64,000 bases of DNA, from contig NZ_CP032084.1 of the NCBI RefSeq assembly GCF_003600685.1, positions 620,001 through 684,000 of the forward strand. The letters are read 5' to 3'. Position 1 is the stretch's first letter; every line of letters begins with the position of its first letter. The DNA comes from Achromobacter sp. B7. GTDB taxonomy: Bacteria > Pseudomonadota > Gammaproteobacteria > Burkholderiales > Burkholderiaceae_B. Under the pieces are notes generated by a model. It worked only from the letters and a program-made list of their open reading frames with translations. It did no database searches and was not told where the DNA came from. Made by a program: the position numbers and the translations under genes. This document shows, in pieces, positions 44,930 through 53,978 of this stretch.

Positions 44930-45554
44930 ACATTTCCAGGTAGTCCATCAACGAATCGGCGCCCTTGATGGCGTCGGCTTCGTTGCCGGTGGCAATGCCT
45001 TGCGCCATCAGCATGTGGCGGCGCGCGCCTTCCGCGATGTCGCCTTCGTGCTGATAGGCGTACCAAAAGCGCCGGCACTGGATGATCAGCGGTTCGACCG
45101 CATTTACGGCAGACACATTACGGCAAGCCAGATGACAGACGTGGTCCAGCAATTGGTCTGCGTGCATGTAGTCGTCAAGGTTGCCGCCTTCCGAGGCGCG
45201 AATCATCTGCGCGGCGCATTCCACGATCTGGGTGCGCTGCGCGGGCGTGGCGCGGCGGGCGGCGCTGGCGGCGATCAATTGTTCCAGCGCGCGGCGCGTC
45301 TGGATCAGATCCATGTGGTCGGCCAGCTGGATCATCGATACGCGCAAGCCGCGCCGGGGCTCCTGGCGGATCAGGCCAGCCGCCACCATGCGCAGCAATG
45401 CTTCGCGCAGGGGCGTGCGCCCCAAGCCGGTTTTCTCGACAAGTTCCGCTTCCACGACCGCGCTGCCAGGCTGCAATTGCAACGTGGCGATCATGCTTTC
45501 GATCTGGTCGTAGGCGACGTCCGCGGCGCGCCGTTTGGGTTCTGCTCCTGCCAT
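44904..45554 (-). CDS. GntR family (FadR/FCD-type) transcriptional regulator
   Basis: Regulator of 216 residues: winged HTH with VVEAELVEKTGLGRTPLREA near residues 34-53, and an all-helical FCD ligand-binding domain with metal-type histidines (HMDLIQTRRALE, HADQLLDHVCH, RRHMLMAQ). ATG 45554 overlaps the livM stop by one base (TGATG), so it is translated as the last gene of the seven-gene importer operon. It most likely senses the imported compound or a product of it. Confidence 0.9.
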   Translation of the reverse strand: MAGAEPKRRAADVAYDQIESMIATLQLQPGSAVVEAELVEKTGLGRTPLREALLRMVAAGLIRQEPRRGLRVSMIQLADHMDLIQTRRALEQLIAASAARRATPAQRTQIVECAAQMIRASEGGNLDDYMHADQLLDHVCHLACRNVSAVNAVEPLIIQCRRFWYAYQHEGDIAEGARRHMLMAQGIATGNEADAIKGADSLMDYLEMFTRKVIDA

Positions 45555-46519
45555 CAATTATTGTTTTCCTTCGTTTTGCGCCACTGCGTGTACGCCAGCC
45601 ATTCGCCGACGAACCCGCGTCGGAAGAACGACACGCACAACACGAAAATCAGCCCGATGACGATGGTGACAACATCGCCCAGGGTGGCAAGATAGTTCTG
45701 CAGGCTGACCACCAGCGTAGCGCCCACGACAGGGCCCCACACCGTGCCGATGCCGCCCAGCAGCGTCATCAGCAGTACTTCGGTGGAGGTGGCCAGCGAC
45801 ACGTCGTTCAGGGCCACCAATTGCAGCACCAGCGCCTTCAGGGAGCCGGCCAGGCCGGCAACCGACGCGGACAGCACGAAGGCCAGCAGCTTGCACCGAT
45901 CCGTATCGTAACCTAGCGAAATGGCGCGCGGCGCGTTGTCCCGAATGGTCTTGAGCACCTGCCCGAAGGGCGAATGAATCACCCGGTAGACGAACAGAAA
46001 GCCCAGCACGAACACGCCCAGCGCGAAGTAATACATGTTGGTGTCTACGCTCAGGTCGACCAGCCCCAGGAACGTGCCGCGCGGAATGCCCTGCATGCCG
46101 TCCTCGCCGCGCGTCCAGCCGACCTGCACCGCCATGAAGTACGCCACCTGCGACAGCGCCAGCGTGATCATCGCGAAATAGATGCCGGTGCGGCGGATGG
46201 CCAGCCAGCCTATCGCATACCCGATGGCGGCCGCCATGGCCACGCCGCACACAATGGCAAGCTCGGGCGGCAGGCCGCGTGCGCCGAACAGGATCATCAT
46301 TTCCCCCGCCGCGTAGCCGGCCCAGCCAAAAAACGCGGCGTGGCCGAAAGACACCAGGCCGGTAAACCCGGTCAGCAGATTGAAGGCCAGCGCAAACAGC
46401 GCAAAGCACAACACCTTCATGACGAACACCGGGTACACGACCTGGGGGAAGAACGGCACCAGCAGCGCGGGCACCAGCAGCAAGGCCAGGATGCGAATGG
46501 AAAACGGAATGCGCGACAC
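45554..46519 (-). CDS. Branched-chain amino acid-type ABC transporter permease (LivM family)
   Basis: Inner-membrane subunit of 321 residues with about eight to nine membrane segments; the family motif FNLLTGFTGLVSFGHAAFFG lies near residues 46-65 and the EAA-like coupling stretch IRDNAPRAISLGYD near residues 192-205. GTG 46519 is the start, one base after the livH stop codon, with GAGAAAT-AAGG overlapping that stop. It pairs with LivH to form the channel. Confidence 0.92.
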   Translation of the reverse strand: MSRIPFSIRILALLLVPALLVPFFPQVVYPVFVMKVLCFALFALAFNLLTGFTGLVSFGHAAFFGWAGYAAGEMMILFGARGLPPELAIVCGVAMAAAIGYAIGWLAIRRTGIYFAMITLALSQVAYFMAVQVGWTRGEDGMQGIPRGTFLGLVDLSVDTNMYYFALGVFVLGFLFVYRVIHSPFGQVLKTIRDNAPRAISLGYDTDRCKLLAFVLSASVAGLAGSLKALVLQLVALNDVSLATSTEVLLMTLLGGIGTVWGPVVGATLVVSLQNYLATLGDVVTIVIGLIFVLCVSFFRRGFVGEWLAYTQWRKTKENNN

Positions 46520-46520
46520 C

Positions 46521-47423
46521 TTATTTCTCCTTGCCGAACAAGCCAGCGGGGCGCATCAACAGCACGACGGCCATCACGATGAACACGACAACGGTGGACG
46601 CTTCGGGATAGAACACCTTGGTCAGCCCTTCCAGCAGCCCGAGCGCCAGGCCGGTGACGATGGCGCCCATGATGGAACCCAGCCCCCCGATCACCACCAC
46701 GGCGAACACGATGTTCAGCAGGTTGGACCCCATCAACGGGTTGATCTGCATGACGGGCGCGGCCAGCACGCCCGCCACGCCGGCCAGCGCCACGCCGAAG
46801 CCGTACGTCAGCGTGATCATCACCGGAACATTGACGCCGAACGCCTGTAGCAGCTTCGGGTTCTCGGTGCCGGCGCGCAGCATGGCGCCAAGGCGGGTGC
46901 GCTCGAACAGGTACCAGGTCGCGATGCACAGCGTCAGCGACGCCACCACCACAAAACCTCGGTACGCCGGCAAGAACATGAAGCCCAGGTCGAAGCCGCC
47001 TTGCAGGATCTCGGGCGGCTCATAGCCCACTCCGGAAATGCCGTAGAAGTAACGGAAGCCCCCTTCCATCATCAGCGCGATACCGAAGGTCAGCAGCAGC
47101 CCATACAGGTGGTCCAGGTGGTACAGCCGCTTGAGCAGTGTCTTTTCGATCAGGACGCCCACCGCGCCCACCACCAGGGGCGCCAGGATCAGCGCGGCCC
47201 AGAAGTTGACCTGCACGCCGGGGCCCAGCAATTGCGGCAGCTGCGTGAAGCCGATCCACGCCAGGAACGCCGCCATCATGAACTGCGCGCCGTGCGTGAA
47301 GTTGACGATGTTGAGCAGGCCGAAAATGATGGCTAGCCCCATGCTGAGAATGGCGTAGAAGCAGCCGTTGATCAGCCCGACCAGCAACTGGGCCAACAGG
47401 GCGGGGAGCGAGATGTCGAACAT
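46521..47423 (-). CDS. Branched-chain amino acid-type ABC transporter permease (LivH family)
   Basis: Inner-membrane subunit of 300 residues. The N-terminal pattern LINGCFYAILSMGLAIIFGL followed by NIVNFTHGAQFM is characteristic of LivH, and the coupling segment AMLRAGTENPKLLQAFGV is present. It is separated from the binding-protein gene by nine bases and from livM by one base. Substrates of this family include amino acids, amides and aromatic acids, so no substrate can be fixed. Confidence 0.93.
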   Translation of the reverse strand: MFDISLPALLAQLLVGLINGCFYAILSMGLAIIFGLLNIVNFTHGAQFMMAAFLAWIGFTQLPQLLGPGVQVNFWAALILAPLVVGAVGVLIEKTLLKRLYHLDHLYGLLLTFGIALMMEGGFRYFYGISGVGYEPPEILQGGFDLGFMFLPAYRGFVVVASLTLCIATWYLFERTRLGAMLRAGTENPKLLQAFGVNVPVMITLTYGFGVALAGVAGVLAAPVMQINPLMGSNLLNIVFAVVVIGGLGSIMGAIVTGLALGLLEGLTKVFYPEASTVVVFIVMAVVLLMRPAGLFGKEK

Positions 47424-47432
47424 GGCGCGGGC

Positions 47433-48638
47433 TTAGGACTTGTTCAGCGGGCAGGCGGCCTGGGGCTTGGGGAACACGTCCTCGCCCTTGAGTACCGACT
47501 TCACGTTGTAGTAGTCCCACGGGGCCTTGGACTGCGCGGGCGTTTTCACCTGCAAGAGCAGCATGTCGTGCACCAGTGCGCCGTCCGCGCGCAGATGGCC
47601 GTTGCGGATCACGGCGTCGTTGATGGTCATCTCGCGCAGCTTGGCCATCACGGCGGGCGCGTCATCGGTGCCGGCGGCTTCGATCGCCTTCAGGTAGGAC
47701 AGCGTGGCGGAATACACACCGGCCTGCGAGGCGGTCGGCATCTTCTTGGCTTTTTCGAAGAACTTCTTGGCCCATGCGCGCGAGGCGTCGTCATAGTCCC
47801 AGTAGAACGCTTCGGTCAGGTACATGCCCTGCGCCTTGGGCAGGCCCATGCTGTGCACGTCCGAGATATACGTCAGCAACGGCGCCACGATCTGCTTCTT
47901 GTTGATGCCGAATTCGTTCGCTTGCTTGACGGCGTTGACCGTGTCGTTGCCCGCGTTGGCCAGCGCGATCACGTCGGCCTTCGATGCCTGGGCTTTGAGC
48001 AGGAACGATGAAAAGTCGTTGCCGGGGAAGGGGTGGCGCGACACGCCCACGACCGTTCCGCCGTTTTCCTTGATGACTTCCGTTGCGTCCTTTTCCAGCG
48101 AATGGCCAAACGTGTAATCGGCCGTGATGAAGTACCAGGTCTTCTTGCCTTCTTGCACCAGCGCGCGCGCGGTGCCGGCGGCAAGCGCGTACGTGTTGGT
48201 GGTCCATTGCGCATTCAGCGGCGAACATTTTTCGCCCAGGATGGCGGTGGACAGGCCCGCCGAGGGCATCGTCACGCGGTTTTTCTGCTTGGCGATTTCC
48301 ATCACGGCCAGCGCGGTGGATGCGGTGGGAAAGTCGGTGATCATGTCGACCTTGCCCTGGTCAAACCACTCGCGCGCCAAGTTGGCGGCGACGTCGGGCT
48401 TGTTCTGGTGGTCTGCCGCCACCACTTCCACCGGTTTGCCCAGCACCTTGTTGCCCATCTCTTCGGCGGCCAGGCGCGCGGCGATCACCGAGCCGTTACC
48501 GGCCAGGTCGGAATACACGCCGGACAGGTCGGTCAGCACACCCACCTTGACGACGTCGTCGCTGATCTTTGCCTGCGCGTGGGCGGCGCCGGCGACACCC
48601 AGGGTTAGCAACGCTGCTGCAATTCGGTTCAATTTCAT
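47433..48638 (-). CDS. ABC transporter substrate-binding protein (LivK family)
   Basis: Periplasmic receptor of 401 residues with a signal peptide ending AAHAQA. The type I binding fold begins VVKVGVLTDLSGVYSDLAGNG, and the hinge segments FPTASTALAVMEIAKQ and TYISDVHSMG are clear. Two cysteines (KCSPLN and ACPLNKS) may form a disulphide. ATG 48638 starts MKLNRIAAALLTLG. Length is normal for receptors of amino-acid-like or carboxylate substrates. It sits in the middle of the operon. Confidence 0.92.
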   Translation of the reverse strand: MKLNRIAAALLTLGVAGAAHAQAKISDDVVKVGVLTDLSGVYSDLAGNGSVIAARLAAEEMGNKVLGKPVEVVAADHQNKPDVAANLAREWFDQGKVDMITDFPTASTALAVMEIAKQKNRVTMPSAGLSTAILGEKCSPLNAQWTTNTYALAAGTARALVQEGKKTWYFITADYTFGHSLEKDATEVIKENGGTVVGVSRHPFPGNDFSSFLLKAQASKADVIALANAGNDTVNAVKQANEFGINKKQIVAPLLTYISDVHSMGLPKAQGMYLTEAFYWDYDDASRAWAKKFFEKAKKMPTASQAGVYSATLSYLKAIEAAGTDDAPAVMAKLREMTINDAVIRNGHLRADGALVHDMLLLQVKTPAQSKAPWDYYNVKSVLKGEDVFPKPQAACPLNKS

Positions 48639-48708
48639 CTGACTACGCTCCGTGTAGGAAGGGGCACTGCGGTCGGAAGGAATACGGAAAAACCAATACG
48701 GCAAAACT

Positions 48709-49434
48709 TCAAATGCCCAGCAAGGTGTTCAGCTTGTCCTGCGATTGCTGGACGTCGGCACGGTCGATCACGGCAACCACCTGGCCATGTTCGATGACGT
48801 AATGGCGGTCGGCCAGGTGCTGGGCGAAGCGGAAATTCTGTTCGACCAGCACGGTGGTGTAGCCGCGCTCTTTCAATTGCCGGATCACGCGGCCCAGCGA
48901 CTGCACGATCACAGGCGCCAGTCCTTCGGTGATTTCGTCCAGCAACAGCAGGCGAGCACCGGAGCGCAGGATGCGCGCCATCGCCAGCATCTGCTGTTCG
49001 CCGCCTGACAGCCGCGTGCCGGGGCTTTGCGCACGCTCTTTCAGGTTGGGGAACATCGTGTAGATCTCTTCCACCGACATGCCGTCCGGCCCCACCGAGG
49101 GCAGCAACATGAGGTTTTCCTCCGCGGTCAGTGACGCGTAGATGCCGCGCTCTTCAGGGCAATAACCGATGCCCCGGCGCGCGATCTTGTGAGTGGGCAT
49201 GCCCACCGTTTCCTGGCCCTGCACCTTGATCGAGCCGCTGCGGCGGCCCACCAGGCCAAGGATGGCTTTCAGCGTCGAGCTGCGGCCCGCGCCGTTGCGG
49301 CCCAGCAGCGTTACGCATTCGCCGGGCTTCACGTCCAGGTCGATGCCATGCAGGATGTGCGATTCGCCATACCAGGCGTGCAGGTTGCGGATTTCAAGCA
49401 GGTTGCCGGACCCGCCGGCGTGGGCGTTATTCAT
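48709..49434 (-). CDS. ABC transporter ATP-binding protein (LivF family) with Walker A Lys to Arg
   Basis: Cytoplasmic ATPase of 241 residues. The Walker A is GRNGAGRSS, with arginine (codon CGC) where lysine is almost universal in ABC ATPases. The signature LSGGEQQMLAMARIL, Walker B LLLLDE and the H-loop region otherwise look intact. It overlaps the livG end by eight bases. Partner LivG keeps a normal GPNGAGKTT. If not a sequencing error, this makes the ATPase pair asymmetric, or a subfamily where Arg is tolerated. Confidence 0.92.
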   Translation of the reverse strand: MNNAHAGGSGNLLEIRNLHAWYGESHILHGIDLDVKPGECVTLLGRNGAGRSSTLKAILGLVGRRSGSIKVQGQETVGMPTHKIARRGIGYCPEERGIYASLTAEENLMLLPSVGPDGMSVEEIYTMFPNLKERAQSPGTRLSGGEQQMLAMARILRSGARLLLLDEITEGLAPVIVQSLGRVIRQLKERGYTTVLVEQNFRFAQHLADRHYVIEHGQVVAVIDRADVQQSQDKLNTLLGI

Positions 49435-50182
49435 CGTCGGCTCCCATGTAGGCCTCGCGCACCGCCGGGTTCATCGATACGGTGGCGTAGGGGCCTTCCG
49501 CCAGGATCTCGCCCCGTTGCAAGACGGTGATGGTGTCGGAGATGTCCGCCACCACTTTCATGTTGTGTTCGACCATCAGGATGGTGCGTCCCGCGGATAC
49601 CTGCTTGATCAGGTGCTTGATGCGGTCCACGTCTTCGTGGCCCATGCCTTGCGTGGGTTCGTCCAGCAGCAGCAGCTCGGGTTCAAGCGCGAGCGTGGTG
49701 GCGATTTCCAGGGTGCGCTTGCGGCCATACGGCAAGTCGCCCGCGGGCACCTCCAGATGCGTGCGCAGGCCGACCTGGTCCAGCAGTTCCTCGACGCGGT
49801 GGTGCAGGCTTTCCAGCGTGCGTTCCGACCGCCAGAAGCAGTAGTCCACGCCCAGCTTGCGCTGCAAGGCAACGCGCACGTTCTCGCGCACCGACAGTTG
49901 CGGAAATACGGCCGATATCTGGAACGATCGGACGATGCCCCGGCGCGCGGTCTGGGCGGGGCGCTCTGCCGTGATGTCGACGCCGTCGTACAGGATTTCG
50001 CCGCGCGTGGGGATGTGGAACTTGGTCAGCAAGTTGAAAAACGTGGTCTTGCCCGCCCCATTCGGGCCGATCAGCGCATGGATGGCGCCGCGCCGCACGT
50101 TCAGGTCGACGTTATTGACTGCCACGAAGCCGCGGAATTCCTTGGTCAGGCCACGGGTCTGAAGGATGATGTCGCTTTGCAT
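49427..50182 (-). CDS. ABC transporter ATP-binding protein (LivG family)
   Basis: Cytoplasmic ATPase of 251 residues with canonical Walker A GPNGAGKTT and Walker B LLLLDEPTQGMG. The signature is LPYGRKRTLEIA, somewhat diverged from the usual LSYGQQR. ATG 50182 starts MQSDIILQTRGL; a 13-residue in-frame extension is unlikely. It follows the DapA-like gene by 87 bases in the same direction and energises the importer together with LivF. Confidence 0.92.
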   Translation of the reverse strand: MQSDIILQTRGLTKEFRGFVAVNNVDLNVRRGAIHALIGPNGAGKTTFFNLLTKFHIPTRGEILYDGVDITAERPAQTARRGIVRSFQISAVFPQLSVRENVRVALQRKLGVDYCFWRSERTLESLHHRVEELLDQVGLRTHLEVPAGDLPYGRKRTLEIATTLALEPELLLLDEPTQGMGHEDVDRIKHLIKQVSAGRTILMVEHNMKVVADISDTITVLQRGEILAEGPYATVSMNPAVREAYMGADDE

Positions 50183-50269
50183 GGTGTCCGATGAGCGTGC
50201 GTGGAGGCGGCCCCGGAACACCGCGCCGCGCGGCCTTCCGGGGATGGTGCCGCGGGCGGGTGGGGTGGC

Positions 50270-51181
50270 TTACGTCGACTGGTAGGCTTTGGGGCGCTTG
50301 GCTATCGCGGCCTGGATGATGGCGGTGCAGCGCTCGCGTTCCGCGCCGACCAGGGGCAGGCGCGGCTTGCGCACATGCTCGTTGCCGACGCCGGCCAGCG
50401 TTTCGGCCAGCTTGATGTTCTGCACCAGCTTGGTGGAAACGTCCAGGTGCAACAGCGGCGTGAACCATTGATACAGCGCCAACGCCTCTTGCCACTTGCC
50501 AGCTTTCATCAGGTCATACAGCGCCACGGTTTCGCGGGGGAATGCGGTCACCAAACCGGCCAGCAGCCCGTCTGCGCCCAGCGCCAGCGCCTCGAACGAC
50601 AGGTCGTCCACGCCGATGAACAGCTGATAGCGCGTGCCCAGCGCATTGCGCAGGTCGGTCAGGCGGCGGATGTCGTCGCTGCTTTCCTTGATGGCGACCA
50701 GCCAGGGGCAGTCGGCCAGCTCGACCATGTGCTCGGGCTTCAGATCCACGCGGTAAGCAACCGGGTTGTTGTAGATCATGCAGGGCTTTTGCGCGGCTTC
50801 GGCCATGGTGCGGATGCTTTGCATCGCCTCGCGCGCGTCGGCGACGTAGATCAGCGAAGGCATCAGCATGAAACCGTCCACGCCGAGTTCGACTGCTGCC
50901 TTGATAAATCGCACCGCTTCGCGGGTGCTGGTCTCGGACACGTTGGCCAGCACGGGAATGCGGCCCGCGCTGACTTCGACAGCGCAGCGCGTGACTTGGA
51001 GCTTTTCTTCCAGGGTAAGGGTGCTGGCTTCGCCCAGCGAGCCGCAGGTGACCAGACCGTGAACCCCGTTGTCGATCAAGAAGCCGAAATGCTTGCGCAT
51101 GGCTTCGAAATCCAGCGATTCGTCGGCGTGGAACTTACTGGTTACGGCAGGATATACGCCCTGCCAACGCACGTTACTCAA
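50270..51181 (-). CDS. Dihydrodipicolinate synthase (DapA) family lyase/aldolase
   Basis: TIM-barrel Schiff-base enzyme of 303 residues. The catalytic lysine is in WLVAIKESS, the tyrosine in CMIYNNP and the substrate-carboxylate loop in CGSLGEASTLT (normally GTTGE). Changes at this loop suggest it is not the lysine-pathway DapA but a catabolic relative acting on a keto acid. The start is TTG 51181, fixed by AGGAG seven bases before. It is the first gene of the importer operon, implying that it breaks down the imported compound or a derivative. Confidence 0.88.
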   Translation of the reverse strand: MSNVRWQGVYPAVTSKFHADESLDFEAMRKHFGFLIDNGVHGLVTCGSLGEASTLTLEEKLQVTRCAVEVSAGRIPVLANVSETSTREAVRFIKAAVELGVDGFMLMPSLIYVADAREAMQSIRTMAEAAQKPCMIYNNPVAYRVDLKPEHMVELADCPWLVAIKESSDDIRRLTDLRNALGTRYQLFIGVDDLSFEALALGADGLLAGLVTAFPRETVALYDLMKAGKWQEALALYQWFTPLLHLDVSTKLVQNIKLAETLAGVGNEHVRKPRLPLVGAERERCTAIIQAAIAKRPKAYQST

Positions 51182-51249
51182 CTGGCTTCTCCTGAAGATG
51201 CCGTCGCTTCAAGGGGGAGCGGCGAACAGGAGAAAGTCTAATATCCGTT

Positions 51250-51270
51250 AAATATATTTAGTAGATATTT
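51250..51270 (-). promoter_or_regulatory. A/T-rich inverted repeat upstream of the DapA-Liv operon
   Basis: AAATAT and ATATTT flank a nine-base centre in an unusually A/T-rich stretch about 70 bases before the TTG start. It may be the operator for the operon's own GntR regulator and overlap the promoter. In such A/T-rich DNA a repeat of this size can arise by chance. Confidence 0.35.
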
Positions 51271-51311
51271 TTATATGGGAGTTTCCCGATAGCGGGTTTT
51301 CCCGGCGCGCG

Positions 51312-52199
51312 TCAGCCCGATTTACGGGAGTAGGCGCGCGACGCGTCCTGCATGAAGGTTTTGACGGCCGCGTCGTATTGCGGGCCACTGCGGAAGGCGC
51401 CTGAGTGCGAAGCCCCTTCTATCTTGACCAGGCGCTTTAACTCGGGCGCCACGTTGCGCGCGGCGGCGAAGAGTTCGTCGCTCATGGTGTGCGGCACGAC
51501 ACGGTCGGCGGTGCCGTGCATGAACAGCATCGGCGTGTGCAACTGCGCCAGCTTTTGCACGGAATCGAAGGGCTGCGTGACCAGCAGCCCCGCGCCCGGG
51601 ACCTTGCCCCAACGCAACGTGCCCAACATGGCGCCGATGCTGGTGAAGCTGGATTCCACGATCAGACCCGCAAAGTCAGGTTGCTCGGGGCGCGCCGCCA
51701 AGTCGATGGCGATGGCGCCGCCCAGGCTATGGCCGTAGACGAAGCGGCGGGCGGGATCGGGTTGCAGACGGGCCAGCTCTTTCAAGCCGGCCATGGCGTC
51801 TTCCAACGCGCTTTCTTCCGACGGCAGGCGGGGGGTGGACGCGCCAAAGCCGCGATAGTCGATGGCCAGCACGGAATAGCCCATGCGGGTCCAGCCATCG
51901 ATGCGAAAGGCGCTGCCGTTCAGGTTCCAGCGCGCGCCGTGCAGATACAGCACGGTAGGCGCGCCCGCGCTGGGGCTTTGCCAATACCAGGTGCGAATCT
52001 TGTCGCCGTTGGCCAGCGCCAGGTCGTAGACCTTGGTGCCGGCGGCCGGTTCGCGCCACCAGGTCTGGGGCTCGGACTGCGGTGAAAAGATCGTCTGGCG
52101 TTGCCAGGAATCCAGCTGCGAGCAGCCGACCACGCTGGCGGCGGCCAGCACGGCGGCAATGAACAATCGGCGGGGGGAAAAGCGGGGCAGGGCGGGCAT
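51312..52199 (-). CDS. Alpha/beta hydrolase lipoprotein
   Basis: Protein of 295 residues with a lipobox VVGC at C26, so it is probably attached to the membrane in the periplasm. The hydrolase fold shows YLHGARWNLNG (oxyanion loop), nucleophile serine in GHSLGGA, an aspartate in HGTADRVVP and histidine in EGASHSG. It resembles the BEM46/FrsA-like branch. ATG 52199 gives the signal peptide; an upstream in-frame frame to 52301 does not. Substrate unknown. Confidence 0.85.
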   Translation of the reverse strand: MPALPRFSPRRLFIAAVLAAASVVGCSQLDSWQRQTIFSPQSEPQTWWREPAAGTKVYDLALANGDKIRTWYWQSPSAGAPTVLYLHGARWNLNGSAFRIDGWTRMGYSVLAIDYRGFGASTPRLPSEESALEDAMAGLKELARLQPDPARRFVYGHSLGGAIAIDLAARPEQPDFAGLIVESSFTSIGAMLGTLRWGKVPGAGLLVTQPFDSVQKLAQLHTPMLFMHGTADRVVPHTMSDELFAAARNVAPELKRLVKIEGASHSGAFRSGPQYDAAVKTFMQDASRAYSRKSG

Positions 52200-52335
52200 G
52201 GACGATATGACCCTGTCGGGCCGGCTGGGTTCCGCCGTCAGCATACTCCTGGACGTGTCGCGCCCGTCAATGAGAGGCTGCCCGAGGCTGCCGGCCGCCA
52301 TCCCTGGCCGCGCCTGCTGTCGGGGCGGCCTCGGC

Positions 52336-52980
52336 TTAATGCATCAAATCCAGTGCCACCGGATACAGGGACGCCACCAGCAGCAGCGCCATGCCGACGT
52401 TGAACGCGCGTACGGCCCAGGGCTTGTGCAGCACGCGGCGCAGCGCCGTGCCGAAGGTCACCCACACGCCGATGCTGGGCAGGTTGACCACGCCGCACAC
52501 CACGGTGGCGATGACCAGGTTGGCAAAGAATCCATTCTGAGGCGTGTAGGTGGCCACGACGCCCACCGCCATCACCCAGGCCTTGGGGTTGACCCATTGG
52601 AACGCGGCGGCTTGCAGGAACGTGAACGGTTTGCCGCGCGCTTCGCCATCTTCCATGTCGCCGGAATTGGCGATCTTCCAGGCCAGGTACAGCAGGTAGG
52701 CCGCGCCGGCATATTTCAGCACCGTGTACAGCGCGGGCACCTGTTGGAACACCGATCCCAGGCCCACGCCCACCAGGAAGATCATCAAAGTGAACCCCAG
52801 GTTCACGCCCAGCAAATGCGGCAGGCTGCGGCGGAATCCAAAGTTCAGCCCCGACGAGGCCAGCATCACGTTGTTGGGCCCCGGCGTTATCGAGCTGACC
52901 AGCGCGAACAGCGCCAGCGGCCCCAACAGCGACGCGGAAGCCAGGGGCACGTCCGCCCAGTTGGTTGGGAACAGAGTCAT
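52336..52980 (-). CDS. LysE family amino acid exporter
   Basis: Inner-membrane protein of 214 residues with five to six membrane segments. The family motif SSITPGPNNVMLASSGLNFG lies at residues 29-48, and WVNPKAWVMA further on is also typical of RhtB/LysE exporters. ATG 52980 overlaps the EamA gene's stop codon by four bases (ATGA), so the two exporters are one operon, divergent from the MocR regulator. Confidence 0.92.
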   Translation of the reverse strand: MTLFPTNWADVPLASASLLGPLALFALVSSITPGPNNVMLASSGLNFGFRRSLPHLLGVNLGFTLMIFLVGVGLGSVFQQVPALYTVLKYAGAAYLLYLAWKIANSGDMEDGEARGKPFTFLQAAAFQWVNPKAWVMAVGVVATYTPQNGFFANLVIATVVCGVVNLPSIGVWVTFGTALRRVLHKPWAVRAFNVGMALLLVASLYPVALDLMH

Positions 52981-53897
52981 TTTTTGGTCCTTACGATGGC
53001 GCGGCGTCCGCCGGCGATAACGGCGATCACGGTGGCGGCGAACACGAACGTCGACGCCTCCACGGATTCACCAAACAACAATGCGGCCGCCACGACAGTC
53101 AGGAACGGTTGCAACAACTGGACTTGTCCCACGCGGGCGATGCCGCCCACGGCCAAGCCGCGATACCACGCGAAGAACCCTAAAAACATAGATCCGAACG
53201 CCAGATACGCGCAAGCGGACACCACGGCCGCGCTGGGCCAGTGGGCCTGCGCCGCCATCCAGCCCACGGGCGCCGCTACCACCGGCGCGCTGATCGCCAG
53301 CGCCCAGCAGATGGTGCGCGATCCGCCCAGCGTACGCGCCGCGCGGCCGCCTTCGGCGTAACCCATGCCGCCCAGCACCACGGCAACCAGTAGCCACAGA
53401 TAGCCGGTGGTCAACGTGCCGTTGCCCTGGCGCAGCGCATACACCGTGACCAGGGCCGCGCCGGCTGTGGCCCACGCCCAGAAGGCGGCTGACGGCCGCT
53501 CGCCACTGCGCAGCGCGGCAAATGCGGCGGTCGACAGCGGCAGCAATCCATTGAACACCGCGCCCTGTGCGGACGGCACGGTCTGCATCGCCAGCGACGA
53601 GGCCAGCGGCCACCCCACCACTATGCCCAGCGCCGCCAGGATGACGCCCGGCCATTCCTGCCGCGTCGGCCGTCGGCTACGCGTGATCCACAGCAGGGCC
53701 ACTGCCGGTACGGCCGCCACCAACGCGCGCCCCAGGCCCACCAGCAGCGGCGCCAGTTCCGCGACGGCCAGCCGCGTCATGGGCAGCGTCAACGAAAAGA
53801 CCAGTACACCCAGGAACCCGTAGCCATAGCCTTCCCAGACAGGGGGTGGCGCGGCGGGCGCCGTCTGGGCCGAGGGGTAAAGCGCGGATCGGGACAT
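52977..53897 (-). CDS. EamA/DMT family transporter
   Basis: Inner-membrane protein of 306 residues with ten membrane segments in two EamA repeats. It starts MSRSALYPSAQ, and the first segment begins near residue 27 (GFLGVLVFSLTLPMTRLA). ATG 53897 is chosen because longer in-frame versions add only arginine-rich residues. It is translationally coupled to the LysE-type gene and divergent from the MocR-type gene, an arrangement usual for MocR regulators and their export targets. Confidence 0.9.
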   Translation of the reverse strand: MSRSALYPSAQTAPAAPPPVWEGYGYGFLGVLVFSLTLPMTRLAVAELAPLLVGLGRALVAAVPAVALLWITRSRRPTRQEWPGVILAALGIVVGWPLASSLAMQTVPSAQGAVFNGLLPLSTAAFAALRSGERPSAAFWAWATAGAALVTVYALRQGNGTLTTGYLWLLVAVVLGGMGYAEGGRAARTLGGSRTICWALAISAPVVAAPVGWMAAQAHWPSAAVVSACAYLAFGSMFLGFFAWYRGLAVGGIARVGQVQLLQPFLTVVAAALLFGESVEASTFVFAATVIAVIAGGRRAIVRTKK

Positions 53898-53978
53898 GAT
53901 GGTTGCCAAAAAAATTCTGAAAGGAACGGAAGCGTGGTTGCGGGCCGTTCGTATTGCTGTCACTCTACGCATAGTTAT

